Shown in pieces: positions 18,187 through 27,335 of a stretch of 64,000 nt of DNA (its first letter is position 1; the number at the start of each line of letters is the position of its first letter). The translations under genes were made by a program, and so were the position numbers. The notes below the pieces were generated by a model. The model ran no database searches, was not told the DNA's origin, and saw only the letters and a program-made list of their open reading frames with translations. Origin of the DNA: Pseudomethylobacillus aquaticus (GTDB taxonomy: Bacteria; Pseudomonadota; Gammaproteobacteria; Burkholderiales; Methylophilaceae); NCBI RefSeq assembly GCF_003730115.1, contig NZ_RJVP01000004.1, forward strand, positions 184,652 through 248,651. The letters are read 5' to 3'.

Positions 18187-20205
18187 TTGATCCTGTGCCC
18201 ACCGCTAACGAGTGATCCCCTTATCTTGAAACCCGGACCTTCCAATTCCCGACAGCTGTACGAGCTGCTGAGCTCGATGCGCTTCGCAGTCAGCCTGCTG
18301 ACGGTGCTGGGTGTCGCTTCCATCATCGGCACCGTGCTCAAGCAGAATGAGCCCTATGCCAACTACATCATCCAGTTCGGCCAGTTCTGGTTCGAGTTAT
18401 TTAATCTGCTGGGCTTGTACGATGTCTACCATGCCTTGTGGTTCCTGCTGATCCTGCTGTTCCTGGTGATCTCCACCAGTCTGTGCATCTACCGTAACAG
18501 CCCGCAGATGCTGCGTGACTTGCGCAACTACCGCGAGAACGCGACGTCTGTTTCCCTGCGCAGTTTCAGTCACCAGGCCAGCTATACAACGACGGCCAGC
18601 GCGGAGGCCTTGCGCGCGCAGTTGCTGCAGTTCCTGACCTTGCGCGGCTTCCGCTACCGTATCCAGCCGCGTGACGGTGGTGAGCTCATCGCTGCCAAGG
18701 CGGGCAGCTATCAGCGCCTGGGCTATATCTTCACGCATGCCGCCATCGTAGTGATCTGTGTGGGCGGTTTGATGGACGGCAACCTGCCGTTCAAGGTGCA
18801 GGAGATGCTGGGCCATAAAAAGATCGAAACGCTGGATGTGCCAGCCTCGCAAGTGCCGCCAGAGAGCCGCATGGGCGTGGGTAACCTGTCGTTCCGCGCC
18901 AACATGACCCTGCCGGAAGGCAGCAGTGCGGACGTGGCTTTTCTGCGCGTCAAGGATGGTTATCTGGTGCAGGAGCTGCCGTTCCGCATCGCGCTCAAGG
19001 ATTTCCGTATCGAGCATTACGCGACAGGTCAGCCCAAGTCATTCGAGAGTGACCTGGTGATCACCGATCCGGATCTTAAAGAACCACTCACACGTACCAT
19101 CAGCGTCAACAAGCCGCTGATCTACAAAGGCATCGCCATCTATCAGTCCGACTTCCAGGACGGCGGCACCGGCCTCGATTTCGATATGTGGGATATTCTG
19201 GGTGCGGGCAACCGTAGCCTGCCGCTCAAGGGCACCATCTTCGATGAGGTCAAGTTGGGCGATGCTGAAGATAATCTCACCATCGAGTTCAACGATTTTC
19301 GCTTGTTCAACATCCTTAATCTGTCTGCAGACGGCAAAGGCAAATCGCACAACGTAGGTGCCAACGTGACCTTCAAGGTGCGCGATACCCAGGGCCAGGC
19401 ACGTGAGTATGTGAACTATATGCAGCCTTTGCGTCTTAATGGCCGCGCCTATTTTGTTTCCGGCATGCGCAATACCCAGCGTGAGGAATTCAAATACCTG
19501 CGCCTGCCCGTGGATGAGGACATGAGCCTGCAAAGCTTCATGCGCCTGCGCAGCGTGATGTTCGACCAGGCGCAACATGCCGAGATCGCCGCACGCCTGT
19601 CGCGTGTGGCCATGCCGGGCGATGCCAGCGATGCAGATCTCAAGGCCAAGTTCGAGAGCAGTATCCAGCAGTTATTGCTGGCCTTCAGTCGTGGTGGCTA
19701 TACCAAGATCGCCGAAGCCATCGAGCAGGCGGTGCCCGAGGCGGAGCGCGACAACGCTGCGCAGACTTACCTCAAGATCGTCAATGGCGCGGCGTTCGAG
19801 GCCTACAATCTGAGTCGTGAACGGGCTGGTCTGCCGGCGGCGGCTGGTGACGAGGAAACGCAACTGTTCCTGCAGGACGCCATGAACGCGATGAGCGATC
19901 TGTTCTTCTACGGCAGCCCGTTCTATCTGCAGCTGCAACAATTCCAGCAGCGCGAAGCCAGCGGACTGCAACTGACGCGCTCGCCCGGCAAGGCGCTGGT
20001 CTACACGGGCTCCTTGTTGCTGGTGCTGGGTATCTTTGCCATGATCTACATCCGTGAACGTCGTATCTGGCTGCTCGTCAAAGCCAATGAAGCCACCGGT
20101 GAACAACAGCTGCTGTTCACCATGTCCTCGAACCGCAAGAACCGGGACCTGGATCTGGAATTCGCCCAGTACCAGCAGCAACTGCAGCAGCAATTGACCT
20201 CTTAA
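18187..20205 (+). CDS. resB: Cytochrome c biogenesis protein ResB (Ccs1)
   Basis: About 670 residues. The N-terminal part has three membrane spans (around 28-45, 75-100 and 180-200), then a large periplasmic domain, and one C-terminal span (~595-620). This is the layout of ResB/Ccs1 of system II cytochrome c maturation. With CcsA it moves heme across the membrane and attaches it to apocytochromes. The start is uncertain: 18187 is a TTG, another TTG lies at 18226 (LKPGPSN), and neither has a strong ribosome site. System II fits betaproteobacteria. Confidence 0.88.
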   Translation: MILCPPLTSDPLILKPGPSNSRQLYELLSSMRFAVSLLTVLGVASIIGTVLKQNEPYANYIIQFGQFWFELFNLLGLYDVYHALWFLLILLFLVISTSLCIYRNSPQMLRDLRNYRENATSVSLRSFSHQASYTTTASAEALRAQLLQFLTLRGFRYRIQPRDGGELIAAKAGSYQRLGYIFTHAAIVVICVGGLMDGNLPFKVQEMLGHKKIETLDVPASQVPPESRMGVGNLSFRANMTLPEGSSADVAFLRVKDGYLVQELPFRIALKDFRIEHYATGQPKSFESDLVITDPDLKEPLTRTISVNKPLIYKGIAIYQSDFQDGGTGLDFDMWDILGAGNRSLPLKGTIFDEVKLGDAEDNLTIEFNDFRLFNILNLSADGKGKSHNVGANVTFKVRDTQGQAREYVNYMQPLRLNGRAYFVSGMRNTQREEFKYLRLPVDEDMSLQSFMRLRSVMFDQAQHAEIAARLSRVAMPGDASDADLKAKFESSIQQLLLAFSRGGYTKIAEAIEQAVPEAERDNAAQTYLKIVNGAAFEAYNLSRERAGLPAAAGDEETQLFLQDAMNAMSDLFFYGSPFYLQLQQFQQREASGLQLTRSPGKALVYTGSLLLVLGIFAMIYIRERRIWLLVKANEATGEQQLLFTMSSNRKNRDLDLEFAQYQQQLQQQLTS

Positions 20206-20215
20206 GGGGATGACC

Positions 20216-21358
20216 ATGAACACGCTCAGCTACGAACTGCCGCAACCTTTGCTCAAACGCCTGAACTGGCTGGACTGGCTGTATGCGCTGTTGCTCAACC
20301 TGGGGGCTGTATATGCGTTTATGCATTATTCCCAGTTCATGGACGCTTACGAGATCGGTTTCCTGTTCGGTGCCGGCCTGCTGTTCACCTGGCTGGGCTG
20401 GTGGTGGAAGCCGATGCGTGCCCTGGTCATCGGTGTCGGTGTGCTCAGTCTGGCCGCCATCGCTTTGTATGACGGGGACGCCGCGCGTGCCGGGCAGAGT
20501 TTCTTCCTCAAGTACCTGATCGCCAGCCAGTCTGCCGTGATGTGGATGAATGTGCTGTTCGTGCTGGCCATGCTGACCTACTGGCTCGGATTGTTCAGCC
20601 GTTCAGAGTTCACGGCTAAAGTGGCCTCCAGCCTGACTTGGGCTGCCGTGCTGATGGGCTACATCGGCCTGATGGTGCGCTGGTACGAGTCCTACCTGAT
20701 CGCGCCGGATGTAGGCCATATCCCGGTCAGCAATCTGTACGAAGTGTTCATCCTGTTCTGCCTGATCACCGCACTGATGTACCTCTACTACGAGCAGCGC
20801 TATCAAACGCGCCAGCTGGGTGGCTTCGTGCTGGTGGTGGTCAATGCTGCCGTCGGGTTCATCCTCTGGTACACCTTTGACCGAGGGGCTCACGAGATCC
20901 AGCCGCTGGTGCCTGCGCTGCAATCTTACTGGATGAAGATCCATGTGCCGGCCAATTTCATCGGTTACGGCGCGTTCTCGCTGGCGGCCATGGTGGGCAG
21001 TGCCTACCTGCTGGCCAATCGCGGCATCCTGGCCTCGCGCCTGCCTGCACTCAGCATCCTGGATGATGTGATGTACAAGGCCATCGCCATCGGCTTTGCC
21101 TTCTTCACCATCGCGACCATCCTGGGGGCCTTGTGGGCGGCAGAAGCCTGGGGCGGCTACTGGTCCTGGGACCCTAAGGAGACCTGGGCCCTGATCGTGT
21201 GGCTGAACTATGCGGCCTGGTTGCACCTGCGTCTGGTCAAGGGCTTGCGCGGACCGGTGCTGGCCTGGTGGGCCGTGGTCGGCCTGCTGGTGACCACATT
21301 CGCGTTCCTGGGTGTGAACATGTTCCTGTCCGGCCTGCATTCCTACGGCGAGCTGTAA
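20216..21358 (+). CDS. ccsA: Cytochrome c biogenesis protein CcsA/ResC
   Basis: A 380-residue polytopic protein with about eight membrane segments. The heme-handling WWD signature is visible as WGGYWSWDPKETWAL (residues ~306-320). It is the partner of ResB in system II. The start at 20216 is preferred over the ATG at 20210 because the AAGGGGA ribosome site lies at the right distance from it. It is 10 bp from the resB stop, so the two form one operon. Confidence 0.92.
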   Translation: MNTLSYELPQPLLKRLNWLDWLYALLLNLGAVYAFMHYSQFMDAYEIGFLFGAGLLFTWLGWWWKPMRALVIGVGVLSLAAIALYDGDAARAGQSFFLKYLIASQSAVMWMNVLFVLAMLTYWLGLFSRSEFTAKVASSLTWAAVLMGYIGLMVRWYESYLIAPDVGHIPVSNLYEVFILFCLITALMYLYYEQRYQTRQLGGFVLVVVNAAVGFILWYTFDRGAHEIQPLVPALQSYWMKIHVPANFIGYGAFSLAAMVGSAYLLANRGILASRLPALSILDDVMYKAIAIGFAFFTIATILGALWAAEAWGGYWSWDPKETWALIVWLNYAAWLHLRLVKGLRGPVLAWWAVVGLLVTTFAFLGVNMFLSGLHSYGEL

Positions 21359-21570
21359 ACAATCGACGCTGCGCCAGCGGCGTGAGAGCCTGGTTTTTAC
21401 AGGCGAACACGCCGCAAAGATGACCACTTTATGCGCTTGCGTTGCAAAGCGCACATACATACTCTAGTATCAATCCAACAGTACTGAACCCAGCAGTGTC
21501 CCCCATGGAGAGGCGCTGTAACCTGCCCGTTGTTCGTGTTCATCGACCAACTTTTGAGTGAGCGGCCAAG

Positions 21571-22923
21571 ATGAGTCTTTATTCCACACGCTTCAATCCG
21601 TTCGCGTTGCCTACGCGTACCATCGCGCAGTATTTGCTGGAGCCGCTGGTCTGGTTGCTGGTGTTATTCGTGATCAGTGCCTACACGGGGGCGAGCGCGG
21701 ATGGTAGGCACGTCGCCCTGTTTCTGCTCACACTGTTATTGACCTTCCCGGGTTGCCGGCCGCACGGCAGCAGCGCCGGGTTCCTGGGTCAGGTGGTGGC
21801 GTCCACGCTGCGTATCGTGGTTCTGCTGTCGCTGGTGGGCTGCTTGACCTCCAGCCTGGATCTGCTAAGCCCATCTGCCTTGCTGCTCTGGTGGTTGCTG
21901 TCGCCTTTGCTGGTGTTCGTGCTGGGCCTGGGTCTGGAAGCCATGATGCGCAAGCACCCATCCAAAGCGCGCCGCGCCGTGCTGGTAGGTGGCACCAAAC
22001 AGGCACAGAAATTCATCGACACGCTGGCAGCACAGCCTGAGCTGGCGGTCATGGTGCTGGGCTTCTTCGATGACCGGGAAGCACAACGTCTGGAAGTGCA
22101 GGATACTGGTGCGGTGCTGGGCAACCTGTCGCAGATCTCCGCATATTGCCAGCAGCATGGTGTAGACGATATCTACATCGCCCTGCCCATGATCGCCGAG
22201 CCACGCATCATCAAACTGCTGGACGAGTTGCGCGAGGTGCGTTCCAGCATCTATTTCCTGCCGGATGCCTTCATCCATGACCTGATGCAGACGCGCATCG
22301 ATGTGCTGGGTGGCATGCCGCTGCTGGCCATGAGTCTCACTCCCATGCAAGGCTTGCAGGCGCTGATCAAGCGTGTCAGCGATAGCATGCTGGCAGCCGT
22401 GCTGCTGGTGCTCAGTCTGCCCGTGCTATTGCTACTGGCTGTGGTCATCAGGCTGGGTTCGCATGGTAGCGTGATCGTCTGTCACCGCATGCACCATCTG
22501 GATGGCCGTGCGCTGACGGTTTATCGACTGCGTACGCGCAATATAAGTACAGAAGAGATGATCCAGGCCCGCACACCCATCGGTGATTTCCTGACCTGCT
22601 CGGGGCTGGAGTGGCTGCCCGCCCTCTACAACGTGGTGCGCGGTGATATGGCGCTGGCCGGGCCGCGTCCGTATCCGGCTGAACAGCAGGAGCTGTACCA
22701 CAAGCACTTGAAGACCTATCTGCTGCGTTACCCGGTGCGTTCCGGCATCTTCAGTTGGGCTGGCAGCAATGGCAGCGTAAGTGAGCCGGAAAAAAGTGAA
22801 GACATTGAGCGCCGTCTGGCCAGCGACATGGATTACCTGCGCAACTGGTCCTTGTGGCTGGATATGTGGATCGTGCTGCGCGGCTTGCTGCGTTTGCCAC
22901 GCTCGCGTCACGATTGGCTGTGA
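21571..22923 (+). CDS. Polyprenyl-phosphate sugar-1-phosphate transferase-like, exopolysaccharide initiation
   Basis: A 450-residue membrane protein of the WcaJ/WbaP superfamily: four N-terminal membrane spans, a Rossmann-like CoA-binding_3 domain (VLVGGTKQAQKF, then GFFDDRE), a re-entrant membrane segment after KRVSDSM, and the catalytic C-terminal part ending in NVVRGDMALAGPRP. Such enzymes put the first sugar phosphate on undecaprenyl phosphate. Two oddities are seen: the usual Asp-Glu dyad of LDELPQ reads GLEWLPAL, and the KFRSM box reads RLRTR. No other polysaccharide genes are adjacent, so it is a solitary initiating-enzyme gene and may have altered activity. Confidence 0.8.
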   Translation: MSLYSTRFNPFALPTRTIAQYLLEPLVWLLVLFVISAYTGASADGRHVALFLLTLLLTFPGCRPHGSSAGFLGQVVASTLRIVVLLSLVGCLTSSLDLLSPSALLLWWLLSPLLVFVLGLGLEAMMRKHPSKARRAVLVGGTKQAQKFIDTLAAQPELAVMVLGFFDDREAQRLEVQDTGAVLGNLSQISAYCQQHGVDDIYIALPMIAEPRIIKLLDELREVRSSIYFLPDAFIHDLMQTRIDVLGGMPLLAMSLTPMQGLQALIKRVSDSMLAAVLLVLSLPVLLLLAVVIRLGSHGSVIVCHRMHHLDGRALTVYRLRTRNISTEEMIQARTPIGDFLTCSGLEWLPALYNVVRGDMALAGPRPYPAEQQELYHKHLKTYLLRYPVRSGIFSWAGSNGSVSEPEKSEDIERRLASDMDYLRNWSLWLDMWIVLRGLLRLPRSRHDWL

Positions 22924-23003
22924 CCGACCTTGTGAACGGATCAAGCTTGCGCTGAGCCGTCAGCCGTGGATTCATCAATGTGGATTCAACAGCGGTAGCA
23001 ATA

Positions 23004-23028
23004 AAAAAGGGGCCATCGGCCCCTTTTT
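23004..23028. terminator. Bidirectional terminator between the sugar transferase and efp
   Basis: A perfect 11-bp stem (23004-23014 with 23018-23028, core GGGGCC) and a 3-base loop, with an A run on one arm and a T run on the other, between two convergent genes. Confidence 0.88.
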
Positions 23029-23084
23029 GTTCCTCAGGCTACCGGCGATTCGCAAGTAGCCTGGTGAGTATCAGTTGGTGTGGA

Positions 23085-23642
23085 TCACTTCACACGGTTC
23101 TTGTATTCCAGCGTACGCGTATCGATTTCGATCTTGTCGCCGATTTCGCAGAACAGCGGTACTGGCAGTTCGAAGCCGGTGTTGATGCGGGCGGCCTTCA
23201 TGACCTTGCCGGAGGTGTCGCCCTTGACGGCAGGTTCGGTGTAGATGATCTCGCGTACCACGGAGTTCGGCAGCTCCACTGAAATAGGCTTGCCGTTGTA
23301 GAACACCACTTCACAGGGCATGGCGTCTTCCAGGAACTTCAGTGCATCTTCCATGGTTTCGGCTTCCACTTCGTACTGGTTGTACTCGGCGTCCATGAAC
23401 ACGTACATCGGGTCAGCGAAGTAGGAGTAGCTGACGTCCTTCTTTTCCAGCACGACAACTTCGAACTTGTCGTCTGCCTTGTAGACCGCTTCGCTCGGGG
23501 ATTCGGTCAACAGGTTCTTGAACTTCATCTTGACCACGGAAGAGTTACGGCCAGACTTGCTGAATTCGGTTTTCAGCACGACCATTGGATCTTTGCCGAC
23601 CATAAATACGTTGCCTACGCGGAGTTCCTGAGCTGTTTTCAT
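23085..23642 (-). CDS. efp: Translation elongation factor P (Arg32 type)
   Basis: A 185-residue EF-P of standard length with three beta-barrel domains. EF-P rescues ribosomes stalled at polyproline. The modified loop tip reads KSGRNSSVV, placing an arginine at position 32 rather than the lysine-34 site of the EpmA/B group. This is the class that is rhamnosylated by EarP, and earP lies directly upstream on the same strand. The end of the protein (NRVK) is normal. Confidence 0.95.
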   Translation of the reverse strand: MKTAQELRVGNVFMVGKDPMVVLKTEFSKSGRNSSVVKMKFKNLLTESPSEAVYKADDKFEVVVLEKKDVSYSYFADPMYVFMDAEYNQYEVEAETMEDALKFLEDAMPCEVVFYNGKPISVELPNSVVREIIYTEPAVKGDTSGKVMKAARINTGFELPVPLFCEIGDKIEIDTRTLEYKNRVK

Positions 23643-23689
23643 CTGTTGTCCTGCGACTAAAAAAGGTTGAAAAGTGTGAAAAGTCGCGG

Positions 23690-23695
23690 ATTATA
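23690..23695 (-). promoter_or_regulatory. -10 promoter element for efp
   Basis: On the minus strand this reads TATAAT, a perfect -10 hexamer, 48 bp before the efp start and just outside the earP stop. No good -35 is seen. It suggests efp can be transcribed separately from earP. Confidence 0.4.
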
Positions 23696-23703
23696 CCGCA
23701 GAT

Positions 23704-24798
23704 TTATGAAAAATTCTCGCAGAAAATCACCAGCTTAGCGGCCAGATCCGGTAGTTCGGCCAGCTGCGCGCAGCGTTGTTTTGCCTGTGTTTGCAGAGAC
23801 GGTAACTGGTCAACGACCGCTTGCCAGGCTTGTGTTTGCCAGGGTCCTGCCACCCAGGCCGCATGGAGTTGCTTTAGCACAGCGTCGGCCTGGTAGCGCT
23901 CGAGGAAAGCTTGCAGCTTGACCAGATGCAGCGCGTCTTGTTGCCGGTAAGGTTGCCAAACGAAGGGTTTTGCCGCCCATAGCGCACGTATCCAGCTGTC
24001 TTCACCACGCACAAAGTTGAGGTCACACGACCATAGCAACTGGTCGTAATCGTCCTGCGTCAGAAAAGGCAGGATGTCCAGCGTCAGCGCGCCCTGTTGT
24101 TGCCGCTCGCCTGCGCGTATGGCGGGCAGTCCGAAAAAGGCAGCGATCTGTGGCACGATGCTGCTCTCGGGTACCAGGCAATGCACGGCGCGTGGGCTGT
24201 CTGCCATGCTTTGCAGCAGCGCCGCAATGGGCGCATGCGGGTAGCAGAACAGCGAGACCCGTAATGCCGTGCGGCTGCGCATCCCGGCATTGACCTGACA
24301 GGCGTCGCGGCGTGTGAACAGGTCTTGCTCCCGCAGCAGGCCGCCGGTATCTGCATCGAAGCCGGGGAAGTAAAAGGTCTTGCGTAGTGGCCAGCGCGGG
24401 TGTGGTGAGGGCTGCAGATGGAATCCCTGAGTCCAGGCTTCTGCGGTCAGGTAATCCAGATTGATCCACACCGGTGCGGTGCTGCGCATGGCCATGGCGT
24501 GCAAGTAAGGGTCGGGCAGTTCACAAGCAAACGCTTCGATGACCACTTCCGCCGCCTCATCCACCACGAAAGCGGGTTGCCAGGCACGGACCGTGATACC
24601 GTCAATCTGCTGGTTTTCAGCATCGTCCCGCAGGCCGGGAATCAGCTTGGCCGCAACGGTGAGATCGTCCACCCACAGGCGCAGCTCGCGGCCGTGTTCA
24701 TGGGCAAGCTGGCGTGCCAGACGCCAGCAGACGCCGATATCACCGTAATTGTCGATCACGCGACAGAAGATATCCCAGCGCTGCTGGCGAACTGACAT
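23704..24798 (-). CDS. earP: EF-P arginine-32 rhamnosyltransferase EarP
   Basis: A 364-residue GT104 glycosyltransferase (formerly DUF2331). The diagnostic N-terminus RWDIFCRVIDNYGDIGVCWR contains the catalytic Asp. The acceptor and TDP-rhamnose pockets come from the two Rossmann halves, with DLNFVRGEDSWIRALWAAKP towards the C-terminus. It rhamnosylates EF-P at Arg32, matching the EF-P encoded next door. The start MSVRQQRWD at 24798 is preferred over a frame-open ATG 53 codons upstream, which would run into the neighbouring gene. Confidence 0.93.
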   Translation of the reverse strand: MSVRQQRWDIFCRVIDNYGDIGVCWRLARQLAHEHGRELRLWVDDLTVAAKLIPGLRDDAENQQIDGITVRAWQPAFVVDEAAEVVIEAFACELPDPYLHAMAMRSTAPVWINLDYLTAEAWTQGFHLQPSPHPRWPLRKTFYFPGFDADTGGLLREQDLFTRRDACQVNAGMRSRTALRVSLFCYPHAPIAALLQSMADSPRAVHCLVPESSIVPQIAAFFGLPAIRAGERQQQGALTLDILPFLTQDDYDQLLWSCDLNFVRGEDSWIRALWAAKPFVWQPYRQQDALHLVKLQAFLERYQADAVLKQLHAAWVAGPWQTQAWQAVVDQLPSLQTQAKQRCAQLAELPDLAAKLVIFCENFS

Positions 24799-24800
24799 GA

Positions 24801-25232
24801 CTACTCCATTAACAGAGGGGCGATGAACGCGAACCAGATACCAACCAGCAGCATGGCCCAGGACAACAGGTAGATCCACCATGCCTGTCGTCGTGCTCGC
24901 GTACATGCAGCTGCCAGTGCCGGGTCTGCCGGGCACGGCGCCGATCTGGCCCGCCATTGTAGCAAGCCTGCGAGCAGCATCATGCTGCCAGCCAGCGAGA
25001 ACAGCAGCAGCTTGTACTCACTGAGCCAGACCAGTTGTGGCACGCTGCTGATCAGCGAGGACAAGGCGGCCCCGGCCCCCAGCGTGACCAGCAAGGCTGG
25101 CAGCGCACAGCAGATCAGCGTGGAGCTGCTGGTCAGCAGCGTCAGCAGGCTGGCGCGCCGGTTCAGCTTGAGCAGGTCGGGGCCGCTGGCGGTTGTGCTG
25201 GCATCAGCCGCGCTGGGCTTGGCGCGGCTCAT
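24801..25232 (-). CDS. MerT/MerC-like small membrane protein
   Basis: A 143-residue membrane protein with three to four hydrophobic segments (~28-65, 73-92, 117-140). The first contains an ICCALPALLVTLGAGAAL stretch, a paired-cysteine segment very like the metal-transfer helix of MerT. It starts with a 4-bp overlap at the stop of an HMA-domain gene, so a periplasmic binder feeds a membrane transporter, as in MerP-MerT. No merA or merR is present, so the metal could be copper, mercury or another soft metal. Assigned by pattern; the substrate is unknown. Confidence 0.6.
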   Translation of the reverse strand: MSRAKPSAADASTTASGPDLLKLNRRASLLTLLTSSSTLICCALPALLVTLGAGAALSSLISSVPQLVWLSEYKLLLFSLAGSMMLLAGLLQWRARSAPCPADPALAAACTRARRQAWWIYLLSWAMLLVGIWFAFIAPLLME

Positions 25233-25555
25233 TTTGCCATCTCTGTGCGCAGGCTAGCCGCGCTCTGGTCTACCAGCTTGGCTTCGGCCACATCGTAACC
25301 TGCCTCTTTGATGATCTGCTTGAACTGCTCGATAGGCACGCTCTGGCCGTCTTTCAGTTCCAGCACCACGATGTGCTGTTTGAGATCGATGAATACGTCC
25401 TGTGCGGCTGGCAGGCTGCGCAGCTTTTTCTCTATGCCTTTGGCGCAGAAGGCGCACACCATGCCGTTGACTTCGGCCTTGATGCTGCTGGCTGCCATGG
25501 CGGCGTTGGAGAACAGGAACAGGCTAAACAAGCTGATCACAATGGTTTTTTTCAT
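25229..25555 (-). CDS. Periplasmic heavy-metal-associated (HMA) domain protein, MerP-like
   Basis: A 108-residue protein with a signal peptide (1-22, ending AMA) and one HMA domain carrying the metal site GMVCAFCAKGI. A MerP-like beta-alpha-beta fold is predicted from the GYDVAEAKL end. It overlaps the following MerT-like gene by four bases. The CxxC motif binds soft metal ions such as Hg2+ or Cu+. The start at 25555 (MKKTIVIS) is chosen over an upstream ATG because it gives a normal signal peptide. Confidence 0.75.
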   Translation of the reverse strand: MKKTIVISLFSLFLFSNAAMAASSIKAEVNGMVCAFCAKGIEKKLRSLPAAQDVFIDLKQHIVVLELKDGQSVPIEQFKQIIKEAGYDVAEAKLVDQSAASLRTEMAK

Positions 25556-25584
25556 GATGAAATTCCTTGAATGGGTTTGAATGA

Positions 25585-26268
25585 TCAAAACACGAACATC
25601 AGATTGACTCTGGGCATGCGGTCTTCCGGCGTGAACGGATTGGTCATGCCTACTTCCATAAAGTAGTTCTTGTTGATGAACCTGAGCGCGGGCGTCACCT
25701 GGAACGCGGGTGACATATTGCTCATGGTTCTGGCTTCCAGCACAAACCAGGGCTGCGTCTGGTCGAACCCGGTCTCGTAGAACGAGAAGCCGGCCTGCAC
25801 CGAAGCGCTGTCGAAGTTCATGCCCGGGGCACGCACCATGCGCAGCTTGCCCAGCAAATACAAGCGTGTGGTTTCGTAGTCGAACTGCACGCTAGGGGTG
25901 TAGGCCAGACCGGACTGATCGTCGCCGTGCGATTCACCGATGCCACCTGTGAACCAGAAATTGGCCTGACCACCCTTGAAGTTCCAGCGTTTGAGCAGAT
26001 TGGTATAGCTCAGCGCGGAGATGGTGCTGGTGCGATCGTTCTTGTCGCGCATGCGCATGAACTCCACGCCATAGGCCTGGCCGACTGTGGCCGAGTAGTT
26101 GGCCATCATTTCCTGATAATCCGGGCCGAACTCGCCCATCACCATGGTGCTGTCGGCAAAGCCCATCAGGGCCGCGGCCTGTGCCTGCGGGACGATGCTG
26201 AATGATGCCAATGCCGCGATTGCAATAAAACCGGGTGTCGCCGGAAAGGCGAGCAGATATTTCCACAT
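25585..26268 (-). CDS. Hypothetical exported beta-rich protein in metal cluster
   Basis: A 227-residue exported protein with a signal sequence (1-32, ending AQA). The mature part alternates aromatic and polar residues, ends in a phenylalanine (NLMFVF) and lacks long hydrophobic helices, which suggests a small outer-membrane beta barrel. Several Met-rich patches (MGFADSTMVMGEFG, EFMRMRDK) could handle copper. A GGAGG ribosome site lies four bases before the ATG. It is 29 bp upstream of the HMA gene and presumably cotranscribed. I do not recognise the family. Confidence 0.6.
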   Translation of the reverse strand: MWKYLLAFPATPGFIAIAALASFSIVPQAQAAALMGFADSTMVMGEFGPDYQEMMANYSATVGQAYGVEFMRMRDKNDRTSTISALSYTNLLKRWNFKGGQANFWFTGGIGESHGDDQSGLAYTPSVQFDYETTRLYLLGKLRMVRAPGMNFDSASVQAGFSFYETGFDQTQPWFVLEARTMSNMSPAFQVTPALRFINKNYFMEVGMTNPFTPEDRMPRVNLMFVF

Positions 26269-26304
26269 AAAACCTCCTGAATATAAAAAGACGAGGGTAG
26301 GGTT

Positions 26305-26733
26305 TTATGCGTTGATGGGTGGTTTGATAGCGGGAGGGTGGTTAAGTGTAGTGAAGGTATCGGCACTGACCGCATGGCGGTCGGCCGGCATGGCAGCCAG
26401 GCGGGCGTCGAAGGCCTGAAGCTGGATCATGGACAGAGTGATCATGCACCAGCCACAGCTGGCGCACTGGTGCTGGACGCTCTGTTGCTCATCGCAACAC
26501 GGCATCTCTGCAGGCTTGTCTGCCGTATGTTGGTGAGCTCCAGCCGCTTCCATCATGCTGCTGGTGGCCATGTCGTGGCAGGGCATGCCAGACGCTGGTG
26601 TAGTCTTTGCTTGGTCTGCGGACACCGACACCGCTGCCAGTGACTGCAACTGCATCGCGATGGCCATGGACGAAGCCGCGTTTGCCAGCAGGGGCAAACA
26701 CAACATCAACAGCAGGGCGATCAGCTTGTTCAT
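26305..26733 (-). CDS. Hypothetical exported Cys/His/Met-rich protein, possible metal binder
   Basis: A 142-residue exported protein (signal peptide ~1-20, ending ANA). The mature part carries MPCHDMATSSMM, a CCDEQ pair, and a CASCGWC cluster with nearby His residues, typical of copper- or zinc-responsive small periplasmic proteins (DUF2946-like in general look). It is the first gene of the cluster that continues with the beta-rich, HMA and MerT-like genes. Function unknown; a metal role is inferred from residue content and context. Confidence 0.55.
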   Translation of the reverse strand: MNKLIALLLMLCLPLLANAASSMAIAMQLQSLAAVSVSADQAKTTPASGMPCHDMATSSMMEAAGAHQHTADKPAEMPCCDEQQSVQHQCASCGWCMITLSMIQLQAFDARLAAMPADRHAVSADTFTTLNHPPAIKPPINA

Positions 26734-26819
26734 CGACGATATCATCATGGCAGTACGCTTATGAGTCAAGTTGGCAGGCTTGGTTCACGCGCCGCTTTTA
26801 GTTCACGCGCTGCTTATGC

Positions 26820-27335
26820 TCATGATGGCTCGCCTGTGCTGCCCTGATCCGGGTCATGATAGGCGATCTCGACGATCTCATAAGCTTCTACGCCGCCGGG
26901 CGACTGCACCTGCACCACATCACCGACCTGCTTGCCCAGCATGGCGCGCGCCAGTGGCGATACCCAGCTGATATAGCCTTTGGATGGCGCCAGCTCATCC
27001 TGCCCGACGATGCGGTAACGCAGCTCTGCCTCGCGGTCCAGCGCATACAGTGTGACCCAGGCGCCGAAGAACACCTTCTCCAGATGCTGCTGCTGGGCAG
27101 GGTCTACCACCACGGCATTGTCCATGCGCTTGATCAGGAAACGCATGCGTGAATCGATCTGGCGCAAACGTCGCTTGCCGTAGATGTAATCGCCATTCTC
27201 GCTGCGGTCACCGTTACTGGCTGCCCAGCTCACGGTGCGTACCACCTCCGGGCGCTCCACTTTGCGCAGCTGCTGGAATTCCTCTTCCAGTGCTGCAAAG
27301 CCCTGTGCCGTGATGTAATTTTTCTGATCTGCCAT
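26820..27335 (-). CDS. greB: Transcription elongation factor GreB
   Basis: A 171-residue Gre factor. The N-terminal coiled coil contains NGDRSENGDYIYGKRRL, with the acidic tip residues that enter the RNA polymerase secondary channel. The C-terminal FKBP-like domain has LAPSKGYISWVSPLARAMLGK. The YIYGK sequence and DREAELRYRIVG favour GreB over GreA. It stimulates cleavage of backtracked RNA. A monocistronic unit on the minus strand. Confidence 0.92.
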   Translation of the reverse strand: MADQKNYITAQGFAALEEEFQQLRKVERPEVVRTVSWAASNGDRSENGDYIYGKRRLRQIDSRMRFLIKRMDNAVVVDPAQQQHLEKVFFGAWVTLYALDREAELRYRIVGQDELAPSKGYISWVSPLARAMLGKQVGDVVQVQSPGGVEAYEIVEIAYHDPDQGSTGEPS

